From assembly GCF_902806685.2 (NCBI RefSeq), contig NC_048555.1, positions 3,720,001 through 3,784,000 on the forward strand: 64,000 nt of DNA, read 5' to 3'. A program made the position numbers and the translations under genes. Source of the stretch: Maniola hyperantus. Taxonomy: Eukaryota > Arthropoda > Insecta > Lepidoptera > Nymphalidae. This document shows, one piece after another, positions 48,401-59,700 of the stretch; the stretch's first letter is position 1, and every line of letters starts with the position of its first letter. The notes under the pieces were generated by a model, which saw only the letters and a list, made by a program, of their open reading frames with translations, did not search any database and was not told the DNA's origin.

Positions 48401-49508
48401 TTATATATTTTCGATTTGTAATTTTAATTTTTACGGCGAAACAATTAGGTAGGTACCTAGTTGGTTTATTGTGTATCTAGTGATTTAAATTTTATTCAAA
48501 TAATTTTTACAAGTACTTTTGAATCGTCTAATGCATCCACCACACTGGTTCGGAATGCCTTTCCTATCGAGAGGAGCCAGTAAGAAACTCAGTGGTTGCT
48601 CTTTTTAAAATTAGATTTACAAGTAGATATTATTACAATTATTCTATTAAATAAACTTAAATCTAAAAAAACAACATTAAATTAAAACTAAAATAAATTA
48701 AATTAAATCTAAAACCTCATCGAGACCACCGCAGCGAGGCATTGTACCCAAGATGGCCAAACTAATTCTTTGACCAAGGTAGCTGCCAGCTCTCGGGTCC
48801 CCGGTTGACTCTATAACCCTTTTCGAAATTTCCTCAAAAAGAGCTCGAGCTACACCTCTATGCCTTGTAGAGCACGTAAGGCCGTCAGTCCTGCGCCTGA
48901 TTTTCGGTCGTATTGGATAGCCGTCCAATCGGCTATAAAAGTGATGGAATATAGAGTGCACCTGTGTTTGCACTACCTAGTCTCCGTTAAGATTTGTCGC
49001 CATGACCAAAAGTTGGTCAGGAGAACATTTGATCACTTTTCCTAACGTTATCACTTGCTTTAATTATGGAAGGAGGAAACATGCATGCCTGAGAGTTCTC
49101 CATAATATTCTCAAAGGTGTGTGAAGTCGGCCAATATACACTTGGCCAGCGCGGTAGACTATGGTCAAAGCCCCTTCTAACTCTGAGAGGAGACCCGTGC
49201 TATGTAGTAAGCCGGCGATGGTTGATCATGAATCATGATGATGATGGTGGTGGTCATTTTTCTTACCTATTCAAAACAAAAAAGACTTACCTGCCCTGAA
49301 CTTTTTGCAGTTCAACATTATGATGAGCAAGGAACTTCTCGTTCACTTTATCCAAAGCCAGGTCCACGGCTGGGCCACAGCGTTCTAAATCGAACGGCGA
49401 GTCCAAACGAGAGGCCATGAGCACTCCCACTTTGTACACAGTGCGTTTAGAAATGCAAACAGATAAAAAAGTTATCAACACAAGACGTGATAACTTTACT
49501 AAAAGCAT
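18677..49508 (-). CDS. receptor guanylyl cyclase, natriuretic peptide receptor-like, 21 exons
   Basis: A single-pass receptor that makes cGMP from GTP. Exons: 49291-49508, 45905-46070, 39953-40115, 39087-39206, 37439-37548, 35538-35726, 34919-35054, 34720-34811, 32804-32945, 31847-31931, 30935-31061, 28639-28800, 27858-28034, 25392-25548, 24142-24300, 23323-23500, 22683-22829, 21710-21902, 20567-20719, 20091-20211, 18677-18948. All join in phase to about 1,088 residues. Domains: signal peptide 1 to about 21, ligand-binding domain about 25-440, membrane helix about 449-472, kinase-homology domain about 517-793, coiled coil about 800-842, cyclase about 843-1045, short tail. The cyclase has FSDIVGFT (metal Asp869), VETIGDAYMVVSG (Glu909, Asp913) and HYCLFGDTVNTASRME (Cys981); Glu and Cys at these sites mark GTP specificity. 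It resembles natriuretic peptide receptors more than retinal cyclases; I cannot decide which fly receptor cyclase (Gyc32E, Gyc76C or an unnamed one) is the orthologue. Confidence 0.95.
20985..21400 (-). repeat. GC-rich mobile-element fragment ending in a G15 run
   Basis: This island in the intron between cyclase exons 18 and 19 is much richer in G and C than its surroundings. It has block sequence such as GAGCCCTAGGGCTC and ends in 15 consecutive G at 21384-21398. Frames through it show no recognisable protein. It looks like an untranslated part of a retroelement, but I cannot name the clade. Confidence 0.45.
23323..31061 (-). CDS. cyclase exons 11-16: kinase-homology (pseudokinase) domain
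   Basis: The domain keeps the ATP-site lysine motif GNRVAVKKIHRK, FILTEYCPKGSL, LLWTAPELV and GDVYSFGIILEEIV. The catalytic HRD is replaced by HGK (His641-Lys643) and DFG by SDYG (660-663), so it should not phosphorylate proteins. This is the normal state in receptor guanylyl cyclases, where the domain regulates the cyclase. Confidence 0.92.
25702..25857. mobile_element. foldback MITE with about 60-bp inverted repeats
   Basis: The left arm (25702 to about 25765, start TATACAATGAAC) and right arm (about 25796-25857, end GTTCATTGTATA) share the core CAGATCAAATCTGTA and pair over about 60 bp with few mismatches around a loop of about 30-35 bp. TA at each edge fits a Tc1/mariner-type target duplication. 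It is located in the intron upstream of cyclase exon 14. Confidence 0.85.
26400..26482 (+). repeat. tRNA-like element, copy 2
   Basis: This is a second copy of the element at 10128-10204, with B box GGTTCAAATCC and acceptor-like pairing CGAACCG with CGGTCCG (one mismatch). The flanking 60 bp or so on each side match the first copy. It lies in the intron between kinase-homology exons 13 and 14 of the guanylyl cyclase gene. Confidence 0.65.
28334..28384. repeat. 51-bp near-perfect hairpin followed by CATCCG repeats
   Basis: The arms AGCAAAATAGATCCGATCAT and its inverted partner ending GGATCTATTTTGCT form a stem of about 21 bp with one mismatch and a 9-base loop. A short CATCCG-type tandem stretch follows at about 28405-28490. 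Confidence 0.7.
31847..31931 (-). CDS. cyclase exon 10: single transmembrane helix
   Basis: The 85-bp exon encodes VLIYCFIGLAVFLTLAVTAG and neighbours, a hydrophobic span of about 24 residues ending in CVAYK. It joins the ectodomain (TDPMCQGE) to the juxtamembrane exon 11, which begins KQVRIEAELNNTAWRV. Confidence 0.92.
32520..32775 (+). repeat. dispersed repeat with TTTTAACTATCGTGAGTGAT start
   Basis: This GC-rich unit starts near GTGTTTTAACTATCGTGAG and ends near TACGTGAGTAAAGCCGGTT. The start motif recurs at about 20330-20370 and 60940-60965 (TTTAAACTATCRTGA), so it belongs to a repeat family. No protein is encoded; the 69-codon plus frame across it shows no family features. Confidence 0.5.
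32804..49508 (-). CDS. cyclase exons 1-9: signal peptide and extracellular ligand-binding domain
   Basis: Exon 1 encodes MLLVKLSRLVLITFLSVCIS and KVGVLMASRLDSPFDLERCG. Exon 2 gives CSGAIAPGLAADMHFKDDVI, then FVGPACAFALEPVARLAAYW, the first lobe of the type I periplasmic-binding fold in receptor cyclases. Exon 3 carries FERFGWSHVALLLD and exon 5 GDWAFLDVEIF, equal to the vertebrate YVFFHLDIFGQ site. Exon 7 includes VNFFIGAFYDGVYLL. The donor of exon 6 (GAG/GTGGTT at 35537) is weak, but it gives an uninterrupted family match into exon 7. The natural ligand cannot be read from the sequence; insect receptors of this type do not bind vertebrate natriuretic peptides as a rule. Confidence 0.9.
42330..43513 (+). 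repeat. tRNA-derived SINE interrupted by the LTR element
   Basis: The SINE head (GGTTCGATTCCCGGCAGGG at about 42375) and body run to 42520. The body resumes at 43413 with GGGTTTTATAAAACTGCCAT, exactly the order seen in intact copies such as 39331-39650. Removing the LTR unit and one GGGT restores the element. Confidence 0.9.
42521..43412 (+). mobile_element. small non-autonomous LTR retroelement (TRIM/SMART-like)
   Basis: Two direct repeats of 230 bp (42521-42750 and 43183-43412) begin TGTACGGGAGC and end AACCGCCACA, so each is TG...CA. By eye they differ at one base. The 4-bp target duplication GGGT flanks the unit (42517-42520 and 43413-43416). The internal part is only 432 bp and has no gag or pol frame. 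A TATATATAG run inside the repeat could be its promoter. The near identity of the two repeats means a recent insertion. Confidence 0.93.
43855..44307 (-). mobile_element. C-terminal fragment of a retroelement protein (endonuclease-like)
   Basis: The 150-codon frame contains KRPDGLTLVPW, CLLWDATCTSTLAPSHL, KRAEYAPLLGKYLFVPLAVE and YLVQRLSIAIQRSNS. This pattern is frequent at the C-terminus of invertebrate retroelement polyproteins; the RPD...WD...K order resembles a PD-(D/E)XK nuclease fold. There is no reverse transcriptase upstream (toward 44900), so it is a truncated insertion. Its 3' flank contains ATTCTATTAAATAAACTTAAA, also present beside the fragment at 48698. Confidence 0.65.
46071..49290 (-). 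other. cyclase intron 1
   Basis: The intron contains a repeat E copy (46468-46800), a repeat D relative (46870-46985), a LINE fragment (48490-48610) with the endonuclease-like piece beside it, and a LINE/SINE tail ending in a TGATGATGG tract (49030-49260). No other gene is visible. Confidence 0.6.
48698..48973 (-). mobile_element. second, more decayed copy of the endonuclease-like fragment
   Basis: The frame includes ARALFEEISKRVIESTGDPR and SYLGQRISLAIL, matching the end of the fragment at 43855-44307 (FVRDIGRRL...DPRSGAYLVQRLSIAI). The same ATTCTATTAAATAAACTTAAA follows at about 48640. It lies in the first intron of the cyclase gene. Confidence 0.6.
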
Positions 49509-52297
49509 TTTTAACTTTTTAAAAGCCTAAATATTCGCACGCCTCTAATTTAAGCACTCGAAGCGTTAAGAAAGTATTTCAGAAACTCTAGTAAGTTCTG
49601 AAAACAATATTTTTTAAATCTCTGAGTACCTAATAAGTACTTTCTGAAAGAAAATATTTCGGCCGTTGAAATCAGGAAACTGTTTTCCACTTTTTATTAA
49701 AACAGAACTGATTGGCTCGTGTTTGAATTTCCAAATAAATAAAAGCTTTACTGATTTTTAAAATAAAAATTCGCTGTAGGTACTAAAAATTAAGTATTAT
49801 TTTAAAAACTTTCGACGCACACCAGAACAATCTCTATTGGGTTTTTTTTTAATCATACGTTTTCAAAGTCGCGATATTGTTCTCGCACTGTATATTCAGA
49901 TGACGGAAAAGCGTGCGATATCCCAGAAGATGTTTATTATACTGACGGCGACACAGAATACATTTAGACGGCGAGTCCGAGATGATAAAACTTGTAGGAC
50001 TAGCGGCTGCTAGGGGGACGTGACGCAACAGGTCGCTTTTCCCGTCATTCCCCGCCATTAACCCTTGGCGAGAGATCGTGAAATTAATGCTCTCGGACCC
50101 ATTACAACTTGAATACATTTTGAAAACTGTCGCTTTATGAACAAGAAAGTTGAAATGTCTGAAATCTATCCATATTAACATTATAAATGCGAAAGTGTGT
50201 CTGTTTCTCTACTAACTTTTGACTGCCCATCCGTTTAACCGATTTTAATGAAATTTGATTTTATTCATACTAATATAATAAAAATGAGATAGCTTGCATC
50301 CTGGCGAAGACATAGGCTACTTTTGATCCCGGAAAATTAAAGAATTCTCACAGGATTTGTAAAAAATGAAATTCACGTGGACCAAGTTGTGGGTATCATT
50401 GTTACAGAGATAGCTGCATGGAGACTGGCGAAGACTGGTGTAATGTATATAGCTAAAAAAAATTAATGCAACATTAGAAAACACCGATATTCTCCATTGT
50501 TGTGTGTTTAAAATCCACTTGTTGGACTATTAGAAACTGTCATATTCGTGACTACTTATCTAGTCCTTTTGCTAGACTTCACTATTGTGGAGAAAGGAAA
50601 ATTTTACACCGAAATAATACCTACATAATATTTAAAAAATAATACTTTTTTAATGTATACTTACTCAATATTATAATACTTATACTATGACTAGCTGACC
50701 CGACCCGGCTTCACTCGAAATTTTTGAAATCGGTTGAGAATTTCTGGAAATCCTGAAACACGCACCTAATGTATTTCTATGTATTCTATTTATGTGTAAC
50801 TTAAAAAACCTAAACCGAAATAAAACAAAATTATACTTAGTAGGTAGGTTGGTATTTCTTTATTGAATTTCAGCTTTGCTTTGATCAGCTTTAGATATTC
50901 TAACTTATAAGCCATTCCGGTCTAAGGATTACGCTCAGGTCGGTCCTAATTCTTGTCTAATGTGTACTCCAGTAAATAGGTTCTCATAATCAGAAAGGAA
51001 TTGACTGAAGGCCGGAAATTGGTAAGTAAAGCTACGGAAATTCAATTTCATTTCGTCATCAACCTTATAATATTAAAAATATTAGGTCCATTGCCTCTCG
51101 TTTCCGTGCTTACATTTTTTCATAACAGCCAGGCTAAACCGTTGCGGAAAAAATTAGCTAGCCCTTCTGTCACCGACGACGCTATCGCGATGAAACTTCT
51201 CGTAAAAAAATTAGCACTAAGAGTTAAGACTACATGGCTCAACATATTTTGTACATCTCTATGATATAAGCACATAGGTAGATACAAGGTTCAAGGTGTA
51301 ATCCATTGGATAAAATAACAACATGTTATTGGCTTATAACTTTTATTTCGTCTACTCATAAAACTGGAGAGCACTTTATCGTAGATCAATATCTTTATAA
51401 GTATCAGTACCTAACAGAAAAGATTATTATATTTTATGAATCAATTAGGTAGTAGTTATACCTACCTACTGAGTATTGTATTAAGTATGTAGGGACACAG
51501 TGCGACGAACCGATAGACGTTGGAGTCCTGAGCCCAAAGGAAGCCGGAAGCGCAGCGTTAGCAGACCAGCAACTACAATGTCACGATCGCAATCACCTCT
51601 GAACGGTTGATGCTCGCTCACTATTAGCTACAATGCATTGTTGCAACAAGAGTCGCACAAATTCAGCCAATCACAACAATTGAGATTGTAATAATGATCT
51701 ATGCAGGTGTTACGAAATCGACCTACCTACTGCCCACTAGGTGCATAGACATCAAACGAGTCGCAGGGAGCCGCTGGATTCAGACGGACCGTGGCTTGTG
51801 AAAGAGACCTTTGTCTAGCAGTGGACGTCTCTATCGGTTGACGACAACGGTCAACGACGTTTTTGGGGACGAAATTGTACTTTGTAGGTATAGTGCGCGA
51901 CAGGTCGAGATGGCGATCGGGGTATAAGACGGGGGGACGCCCGCATATCACTCGCGCTCGCCCGCACGAGGTTAGCGCAGGGACCCGTCGGGCGTGCGGG
52001 ATATTCCCGCCCCGATTGCCATTTCAACCTATCGCGTACTGTACCCATATATTTTGTATAACTGAGTAAATTTCTGGCTATGTCCTTGGCTCCTTGCCGG
52101 GAAAGTGGATACATTGACCGGATGGCCACAAAGCTTTAAGATGCCGGCAGTCGCCCATTAACTGCAAGTTTATAGTCTGTATTGTTAGTGCGAAATATTA
52201 TGGGGATAATGGCAGACATACCGCACATTTGACATAACACCGTATACGATCCGTATAGTTGTATACATACCTACCTATTATGTGTAGCAAGAATATT

Positions 52298-52423
52298 ATA
52301 GTGCGTACATTTTGAGAACTCACTCGCCATTTTAGCTTTACTTACTTACTAGCTTACTTTTTACATGACAGTTGACACCTAGAGCAAAAATGGCGAGTTA
52401 GTTCAGAAAATGTATCACACTAT
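52298..52423. mobile_element. foldback element with about 40-bp inverted ends
   Basis: The left end ATAGTGCGTACATTTTGAGA and right end (inverse ATAGTGTGATACATTTTCTG) continue into a shared ACTCGCCATTTT block. The element is about 126 bp long and non-coding. Confidence 0.75.
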
Positions 52424-53249
52424 CGCACGAATATTATAAAGTTTGTGCGTATGTGTGTACGTTTGTTACTCTTTCATGCTAAAACTACTGGACGGATTTT
52501 GCTGAAATTTAGAATGGAAATAGATTACACTTACCCTGGATTAACACATAGGCTACTTTTTATACCGAAAAATCAAAGGGTTCCCACGGGATTAAAAACC
52601 CTACATCGACGCGAATGAACACGAGCATCAGCTAGTGCATTATAAATGCTTACCTGATGGTTAGATATTATGGGGTTTTCAGAGGCCCATATGATTAACC
52701 GATTTTGACGAAAATTGGTACAAAGATAGCTTGTATTCCGGAGACGATCTTGAACTACGGTTTATTCCGAAAGATTAAAGAATTTCAAAATTCTTTTTAA
52801 AAACCTATATCCAGCTGTGGACATCATCTAGTACCTAACTAATAAGTAAGAAAACCCAAGTAAAGTAAAGGGTTTCCTCGGGATAATAATGCGATGATAA
52901 TATTGCTGACGGTAGGGATCTCTTATATCCATAAAGAGAAAAGTGACTAAGTAATAAGAGTTATTTGAGTGATTGAGAAAAGAGTTATTTTGATTCCTAT
53001 CTAACTTTTTTTTTTGTAAAAGAGAAAAGAGGGTAGGGTAGGTAGGTAGTTCCCAATTTTGCTTTATGGAACACTAGCTGATCCGCCCGGTTTCGCTAGG
53101 GTTTCTCGAAAAACAGGGGGCTATCAACTCAGTGAAATCCCTAAATAGGTAGGAATAGATAAATAAATTCATTGCGATTTCAGCCATTCCTACTTCTACC
53201 ATACGCAGAGAATTTATTACAAGTAAATAAATTATCTTTGACGCGATAA

Positions 53250-53430
53250 GAGCCATTACGCACGGTCGATAGTTACCCGGCAACTCAGTCGATAGTATCT
53301 GTAATTTACATGGAAACTGCCGTACATACTCGTGTGCGCACGGAGTTGCGGCGATTCCGTGCGCATAGATTAGCCAACTTCCTTACAGATTTCTACTAGA
53401 AGCAACTAGTCGACCGTGCGTAATGGGTCT
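53250..53430. mobile_element. foldback element, ends CCATTACGCACGGTCGA
   Basis: Inverted ends share CCATTACGCACGGTCGA followed by a TAGTT block at both sides of a middle that itself holds GTGCGCACGGAGTTGCGGCG. The length is about 181 bp, with no coding sequence. Confidence 0.8.
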
Positions 53431-53750
53431 AACTTTTTTAGGGTAAAACTCTCCGCTTACTGACCTATATACTCCCGTAAATAATAACTATTGTCTAATC
53501 TGTGCCTATATATAAAAGGAAAAGGTGATTGACTGACTGATCTATGAACGCACAGCTCAAACTACTGGACGGATCGGGCTGAAATTTGGCATGCAGATAG
53601 CTATTACGACGTAGGCAATCCGCTAAGAAAGATTTTTTTTTTTAATTCAACCCCTAAAGGGGGTGAAATAGGGGGTTTGAAATTTGTGTAGTCCACGCGG
53701 ACGAAGTCGCGAGCATAAGCTAGTCTGTTATAAAATAAAACGAATCTCAA

Positions 53751-56700
53751 CGCTTTTAAACAAGACATTTATTCAACAAAACTTCTACACACTGTTTACA
53801 ATATTCCCTTAAATTAGTTGGAGGTACCGTAAAAGCGCAAAGATCTATTTACAGTACGCGTCAGTTGTGACGTTTTGTCGGTCTCAACGACAGAGACAAT
53901 GCTCTACAAATCCGCTATCTCCTTCTAAAGGTCGATGAACATTATTTTCTGCCGCGTACTGTAACTACATATCCAAAGAGGGACAATATACTAGTACTTC
54001 AATCTAATGTTCCCACTATGGTGCACTTTGTGATTTTTTTTCTCTTATCAAATTTTTGCCCTAGTGCTAAAACCACAGCTATTAGTGTTCTGTACTCGGA
54101 TTGTATCAATACCTTCGAATATATTTGTATTTTTGTTGAAAATCCCTTCTAAACGAGAAGAATTAATAGGGACTTGATTGCTCCCGTAAATTGGTTAATC
54201 GAATGAAAGTATCGATTCGAATATTCAAATTTTTCCCTGATTACACTATTGTGATATTAGACTTTTGCGCTTAAATACTTATACGATTTATACAAATATG
54301 TAAATTTAGTTGGTATTTGGTGTTATAAAAAAATTACAAATAACAGAATAGGTACCTACCTATTTAACTTTTTTCACAAATATATTAAATGTGAACAAAA
54401 TTTACATCTTTAACATAATATGTATACTGTTAAGTAAAACACGATTAATACATAATATAATAATATTATTGTTAAAACCACTACATACACATAGGTGTAC
54501 TAATATAGCTATGGGACTAATTTTATTTGAAATTATATTAAATGTTTCAAAGCGTAACATTTAAATGCACTGGTCTTAATCGTTATTGGTTAAAATCGAT
54601 TTTAATAATGTTAACAATTAAATACAATTTAACAAAAATAAAACAACTTTTATTTTCTGAAATTAAATGTGTAAACAATTTTGTTAAGGCGTATAAAAAA
54701 CTTAAATTTATACTGCATTAACATGGATTAAATAAATTAGGTACATGTTTTTATTACTACGAATTGTTTTACAAACAATAAATATAATATAAAATTTCAA
54801 CATAACTATTGCAAGTAACGATAAACTTTAATTATAAAAATTTATTATCTATAAATTTCGGTGGCCATCATGGCAACGGAGCAACGCTATAAACAATTGA
54901 TTAAGAAACAACGAGGATTAGTTCCACTGTGATAATATATTTCTTAAATAAAAAACATAAATAACAAAAAAAAATCAATCAAATAAGTATGAATAAAAAA
55001 TATTTATAAAAGAACATTTCCACTTATACTTGATTTAAAAAAACTTAACTTTTTCCACTTATACTAGATAAAAAAACTTAAAAACTAACGTTTTATATAA
55101 ATCCTCTAAAATGGGATTGCAGTAAAATCGGATTTCAAGTTTTTTTTATGGAATGCATAAATGAAAAACACTTTTTTTCATACTAAATAAGATGTTAAAT
55201 ATCAAGATTTCATTGAAAACCAATATTACCGTAATTTGTACAACCAATTAACATTTATACACTAAGACCTGTTTTATTAGTCAAATATATTATAACAGGA
55301 CAATCCTACCTAAACTAATAATGACTAGATGCCTATTGGTGAATCCCACAACAACTGTAAAATCTATGGAATATGACAATAATTAATATTTTTAGTTTGA
55401 AATATGGCATTTATACGGTCCAACTGAGGCGGTTTTCAGATTATTTATTAGTAATTAGAAATAATTTCGCGTTTTATTTTGACATGTAATAAACATATGA
55501 ACACTTTATATTTCTTATGAATTATCAATATTGGATAAAAAGCAAGCAAGTGCCAGAAGTCAGAAAAAAATGAAAAAAATTCTTCAATGTAAACTAAAAA
55601 CTATTATAAGAAATCTGACACTTGCTTGTAAATTGTCATATTGTACATGGGTGGGTAGTAATATTAAAATTTATCTTAATGTAAAACAACCACTTTCCTT
55701 AATACCACGTTATTTTTAAATGGAAAAGTGTTACTGTGTGTTTCGTACTAAAGCATTTCTGTACGACAGATTTACGCAAACATAAAGATAACGTTAGTTT
55801 TTTTGCGAGTTTTGTTTCAGGGAACAAAACTCGCATAAAAACATTTGTTGGTTCTACATCGCTCTTGCTGCTTCATGAGTGATATTAAAATAACTGTTCG
55901 TAGAAAACCTTCGATGGCTAAAATATAATGTAAATGATTCTTATACAGGTCAAAAGGTGCGTCAACTTCGCGTTAAGATGTCTAGTCTGTGTCGGTACGC
56001 GTAGGTACGTGTCACACAAAGTGTACGAATTTGTCCTCACTTTTAAAAACAACTGTTTAAGGTTTGCCTAGATCAGGAGTTTTGTATAATAATATCTTTG
56101 CTAATGACCTAAGAGAAGAGTGCCAACTGACGATGATCGTTAACTTATAAGTGAATGGTTTACATTAAGAAAACTGTGCCCTTGGAACGGGCGTAATACG
56201 GCGCCAAAGGTCGCAAAGCTCATATTAGGTACTTATGAATACTTTATCAATCAATACTCTAGTTTGACACCATGGTACTGCAGGTAAACCCAACTGTATA
56301 GAATGCCGCATTCCGAATAGGATTTGTTGTGTTTGAATCTAATCATGCACTTTGAATATTTTGGCCATTGTCTCGCTTATTGTTCGGCGTATCGCAATAC
56401 AGAATATTTAAAATCAAACCAAACCAAATCAAACCGCTATATTGCAACTTCAGATTGGACTAGGTATGTACTTGTTTTGCGTGCACTATATACTGCTAGT
56501 CGTATTTAAGAGTTGACAATAGCGAGAATCAGAGTAGCACGTTGTAACTTTAAAACTTCGGTAGGTACTACTTTTTCTGGGAGGTCCTAATTCCGCCTTA
56601 CAGGATAAGCCATACGCACAAGACGGAAACGTTTAAGTGCGGAAACCAGCCCAGAGTGAAGAAGAAGCCATACGATAAATCGAGTTATTATGAGTTTATT

Positions 56701-59700
56701 ATCATTGAAGTCGCGATGTTAGGCAATCAAAAGTCAAAACACAACAAACCCTTAGTTCAATATGCAGCCCCAAATATGGTCCTTAAATTCACAATAACCG
56801 CTACTCTAAAATTTGTGCGTATCGACCTAACATTACAATATAAATCTCAATAGGTTTCACATTACTAACATCACACACACAAATAAGTTATCATAATATA
56901 AATATATTTCTTTTCAATTTATTCTTATTGCTGTCTCTGTCACAAAGATTGTAAAGAACACGCTTTATTTTATATTACTCAAATTGTACTTCAGGTCTGA
57001 ATAAAATAAATAATAGATAATAAGTTTTTGGTTCCTTAAAATGAGACTCATTTTTTTACGTTTCAGATCTTTACAAAAATACTAATTGCTGGTCGCATAA
57101 AAACTATTTTGTAAGAAGTTTACTGACAAAAGCAAAAACGGATTTATTTTCGCATAGGATTTCGCATTTTGTATCCGCTTGTGATCCGTCATAATAGGCA
57201 ATGCAAACAAATAAGAGATTTTTTTAATGCAATGGTAGATTTAGAAACAAAATATTAACGAATATCTTATTGAACGCAGAGCAAAGTACTCGTAGGTTCA
57301 ACATGAATTTAAGTTTTTATCTAATAATAATAATTTCACCTTTAAATCTCATCAAGTAATGGAAAATCGAAAGTCTAAATATTTGTAAACTGTCGTTACC
57401 CTACTTCAGGGTTGCCAAATTACCTCCGCTCTTTAGGAAAATTGCTAAAATTTAATTGTTCCTAATTAAGAGATTTCAGAACAAATATCCGTAGTGGTGT
57501 GTACCCTATTGTAAAATAATGTTAGAGCAAGATAGCTAAATGCATTTAAGCACTTACTAGAACGTGACGAATGATTATTTTATCACCGTGGCCAGTATTT
57601 TTGCTTTTCAAAATGTATTTTGTACGTGAGATTGTGACAAACAACGTAAAGTGGGGTTATGTTGACCCAAGTGTTTTAAAGAAATATTTGATTTGTTTTG
57701 AAAATTAAATACAATTTTGACCATCAGTAAGCGTAAAATTTTACCAATTCTGAATAAATAATTTGAGTTTGAGTTTGAGTTGAATGGTGGGTTGCTGTAT
57801 ACTAGGCTACAATAGCCGAAGCGAAGGTAAAATAGAAGGAATAACATTTCACAAGTACCTCTGCTTGAGCGAGAGGGTTTATGGAAACCACGCTAGTTGT
57901 TTATCTGTAGGTAAATATCTGTGTATTAGATATTAGCTAATAATATATCAAAATATGACTAAGTTTCATATTGAAGATTTTCAATGAAATGTTTTTTGGT
58001 GAGGTTTTTATGAGCTTTCATAAGTAGGTATGGCAACCCTGTCTATTCCATGTTCCAAAATTACATCAATCTAAGTCCAATTTTAATGTAAAAATGTCTC
58101 TTCTACTCTACAGGGGTCGGGAAACAACATTTATTAGCTACTTTGCTACTAAAATAAATGTATTTGCGATAAGTTAAGTGATCTAGCAAAGTACAAGAAC
58201 TTGCGACATTTTGATAGACGCATTAAAGCTTGAACTTTTGAGGCAATTGCACTGCATGGTTTTTACAAGACCAAAAAAGGAGTGTAATGTTTTTCGGATT
58301 CATGTATGTGAGATTCTTTATTCCACTATAACTTGTAAATGCCAGAATAGATGTGGATGTATCGTTAGCAATTAGAATCCTTACATCGTCCTCAGTGACA
58401 CTGGTTTTTTTTTTTTCAATATGGCGGCTGTATGGAGCTATTTTCTAATGTGTTTTTTTTTTTTACTTTTTAGTTCGTTTTTTCGCTGAGCAGTCGTGTT
58501 TTTTAATGTAATGTTTAATTAAGACTTATTGCAGGATAAATCTTACAGAATACGTAGTGAATACGTAATACATTGAGTGTAGAAGCATTCACAAGCAGCT
58601 TGTACTGTAAAAACATACAATTTTTACCGTGTAAACGGTTCTATACTTAGTGTATGCGCCACTACGCAATACGCATTCGGTAAGATTTATTCTACATAAA
58701 AACATGCGGTGTTAATAGAGTGTGAATGGGGTCTTTCTAAGATTCTTTAGAAATCTGGAACACACTAGGATAGGACTAAAACGTATGTCCAATTCATTTT
58801 ATTACATGTTAATTACCTATACATTGTTTTACTTTTATCGACTGTATGTAACTTATTCATTCTTACCCAAGGTCGCAATTGCGTAGACCACTTAACTCTC
58901 ACAAACTCGCACTTTGTAAATTTACAATCTAATTAGAAATTCTATGACACATAAAACGGCAAAATCTAATTTTTAGATATATTATTGCTTTCTTGGGTTC
59001 CATTGCGGAAGACATCCATTACTAGAGGCCAGTTTCAAATAGGCAACCATTGGATTTCGAATGTTAGACAATGTTCAACGCATTTTTATACTACTAGTAA
59101 TATTGTGGACATGACTATATACTTAGAAATTTTAATCGACGAATGAACCTCCCAACCGAGGGCAAATTATATTATGCTGCTGAACGTTTTATTCTTATTT
59201 GTACATTTACATTATTGTAATATTGTGGTCCTTTTCCGTGAAGAATTTTAGGAAAACGATAACACCACTTTTAGTTTAATTGCCGATTTTGTTAAGTTAC
59301 TTTATGTATCTTCTATGTACAAAAGAATCAAAGTTCAGTTCGGAATTTGATGTTACTACAGTTTTTATCATGAATCCTAAATTTTATTTTAAGTACCAAA
59401 CATTTTATACATATAAATGTCTGTATTATTTATGTAACTTGAATATAACTAAGCAATTAGGCCTATATATTAAGCCAAGTTACCAAAATTCTGCTCATGA
59501 AAAGTTTTAGAACTGTCACAGTAGTTAACACCAAACAAATTTAATTCTAAACAAATATAGAATACCGATTATAACTAAGGCTTTTTAAGAATAAATAAAA
59601 CTATAAAAATTAGATTTAACCGTGTATTATTTGAGTTTCATATTATTGGGTTGAAACTACTGCAACACTCTGTAGCCTATGTTGTTTTATATCTATATAT

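Larger units (their letters stand above)
49509..53750. other. intergenic region upstream of the cyclase gene
   Basis: The start of the cyclase promoter should lie just above 49508. Beyond it are repeat D relatives (50190-50400, 52430-52835, 53510-53725), a split LINE tail (51500-51845), MITE A copy (51891-52042) and two further foldback elements (52298-52423, 53250-53430). Open frames at 49849-50181 and 51001-51264 lack family signatures and were not called. Confidence 0.5.

Noticed and set aside
49849..50181. 110-codon minus frame with a CxxC...H-like stretch (CILCRRQYNKHLLGYRTLFRH)
   Set aside because: The spacing does not fit a C2H2 zinc finger, and there is no continuation. It could be part of a cyclase 5' UTR, but nothing shows it is translated.
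51001..51264. 87-codon plus frame
   Set aside because: It has no recognisable domain and no neighbouring exon with matching phase.
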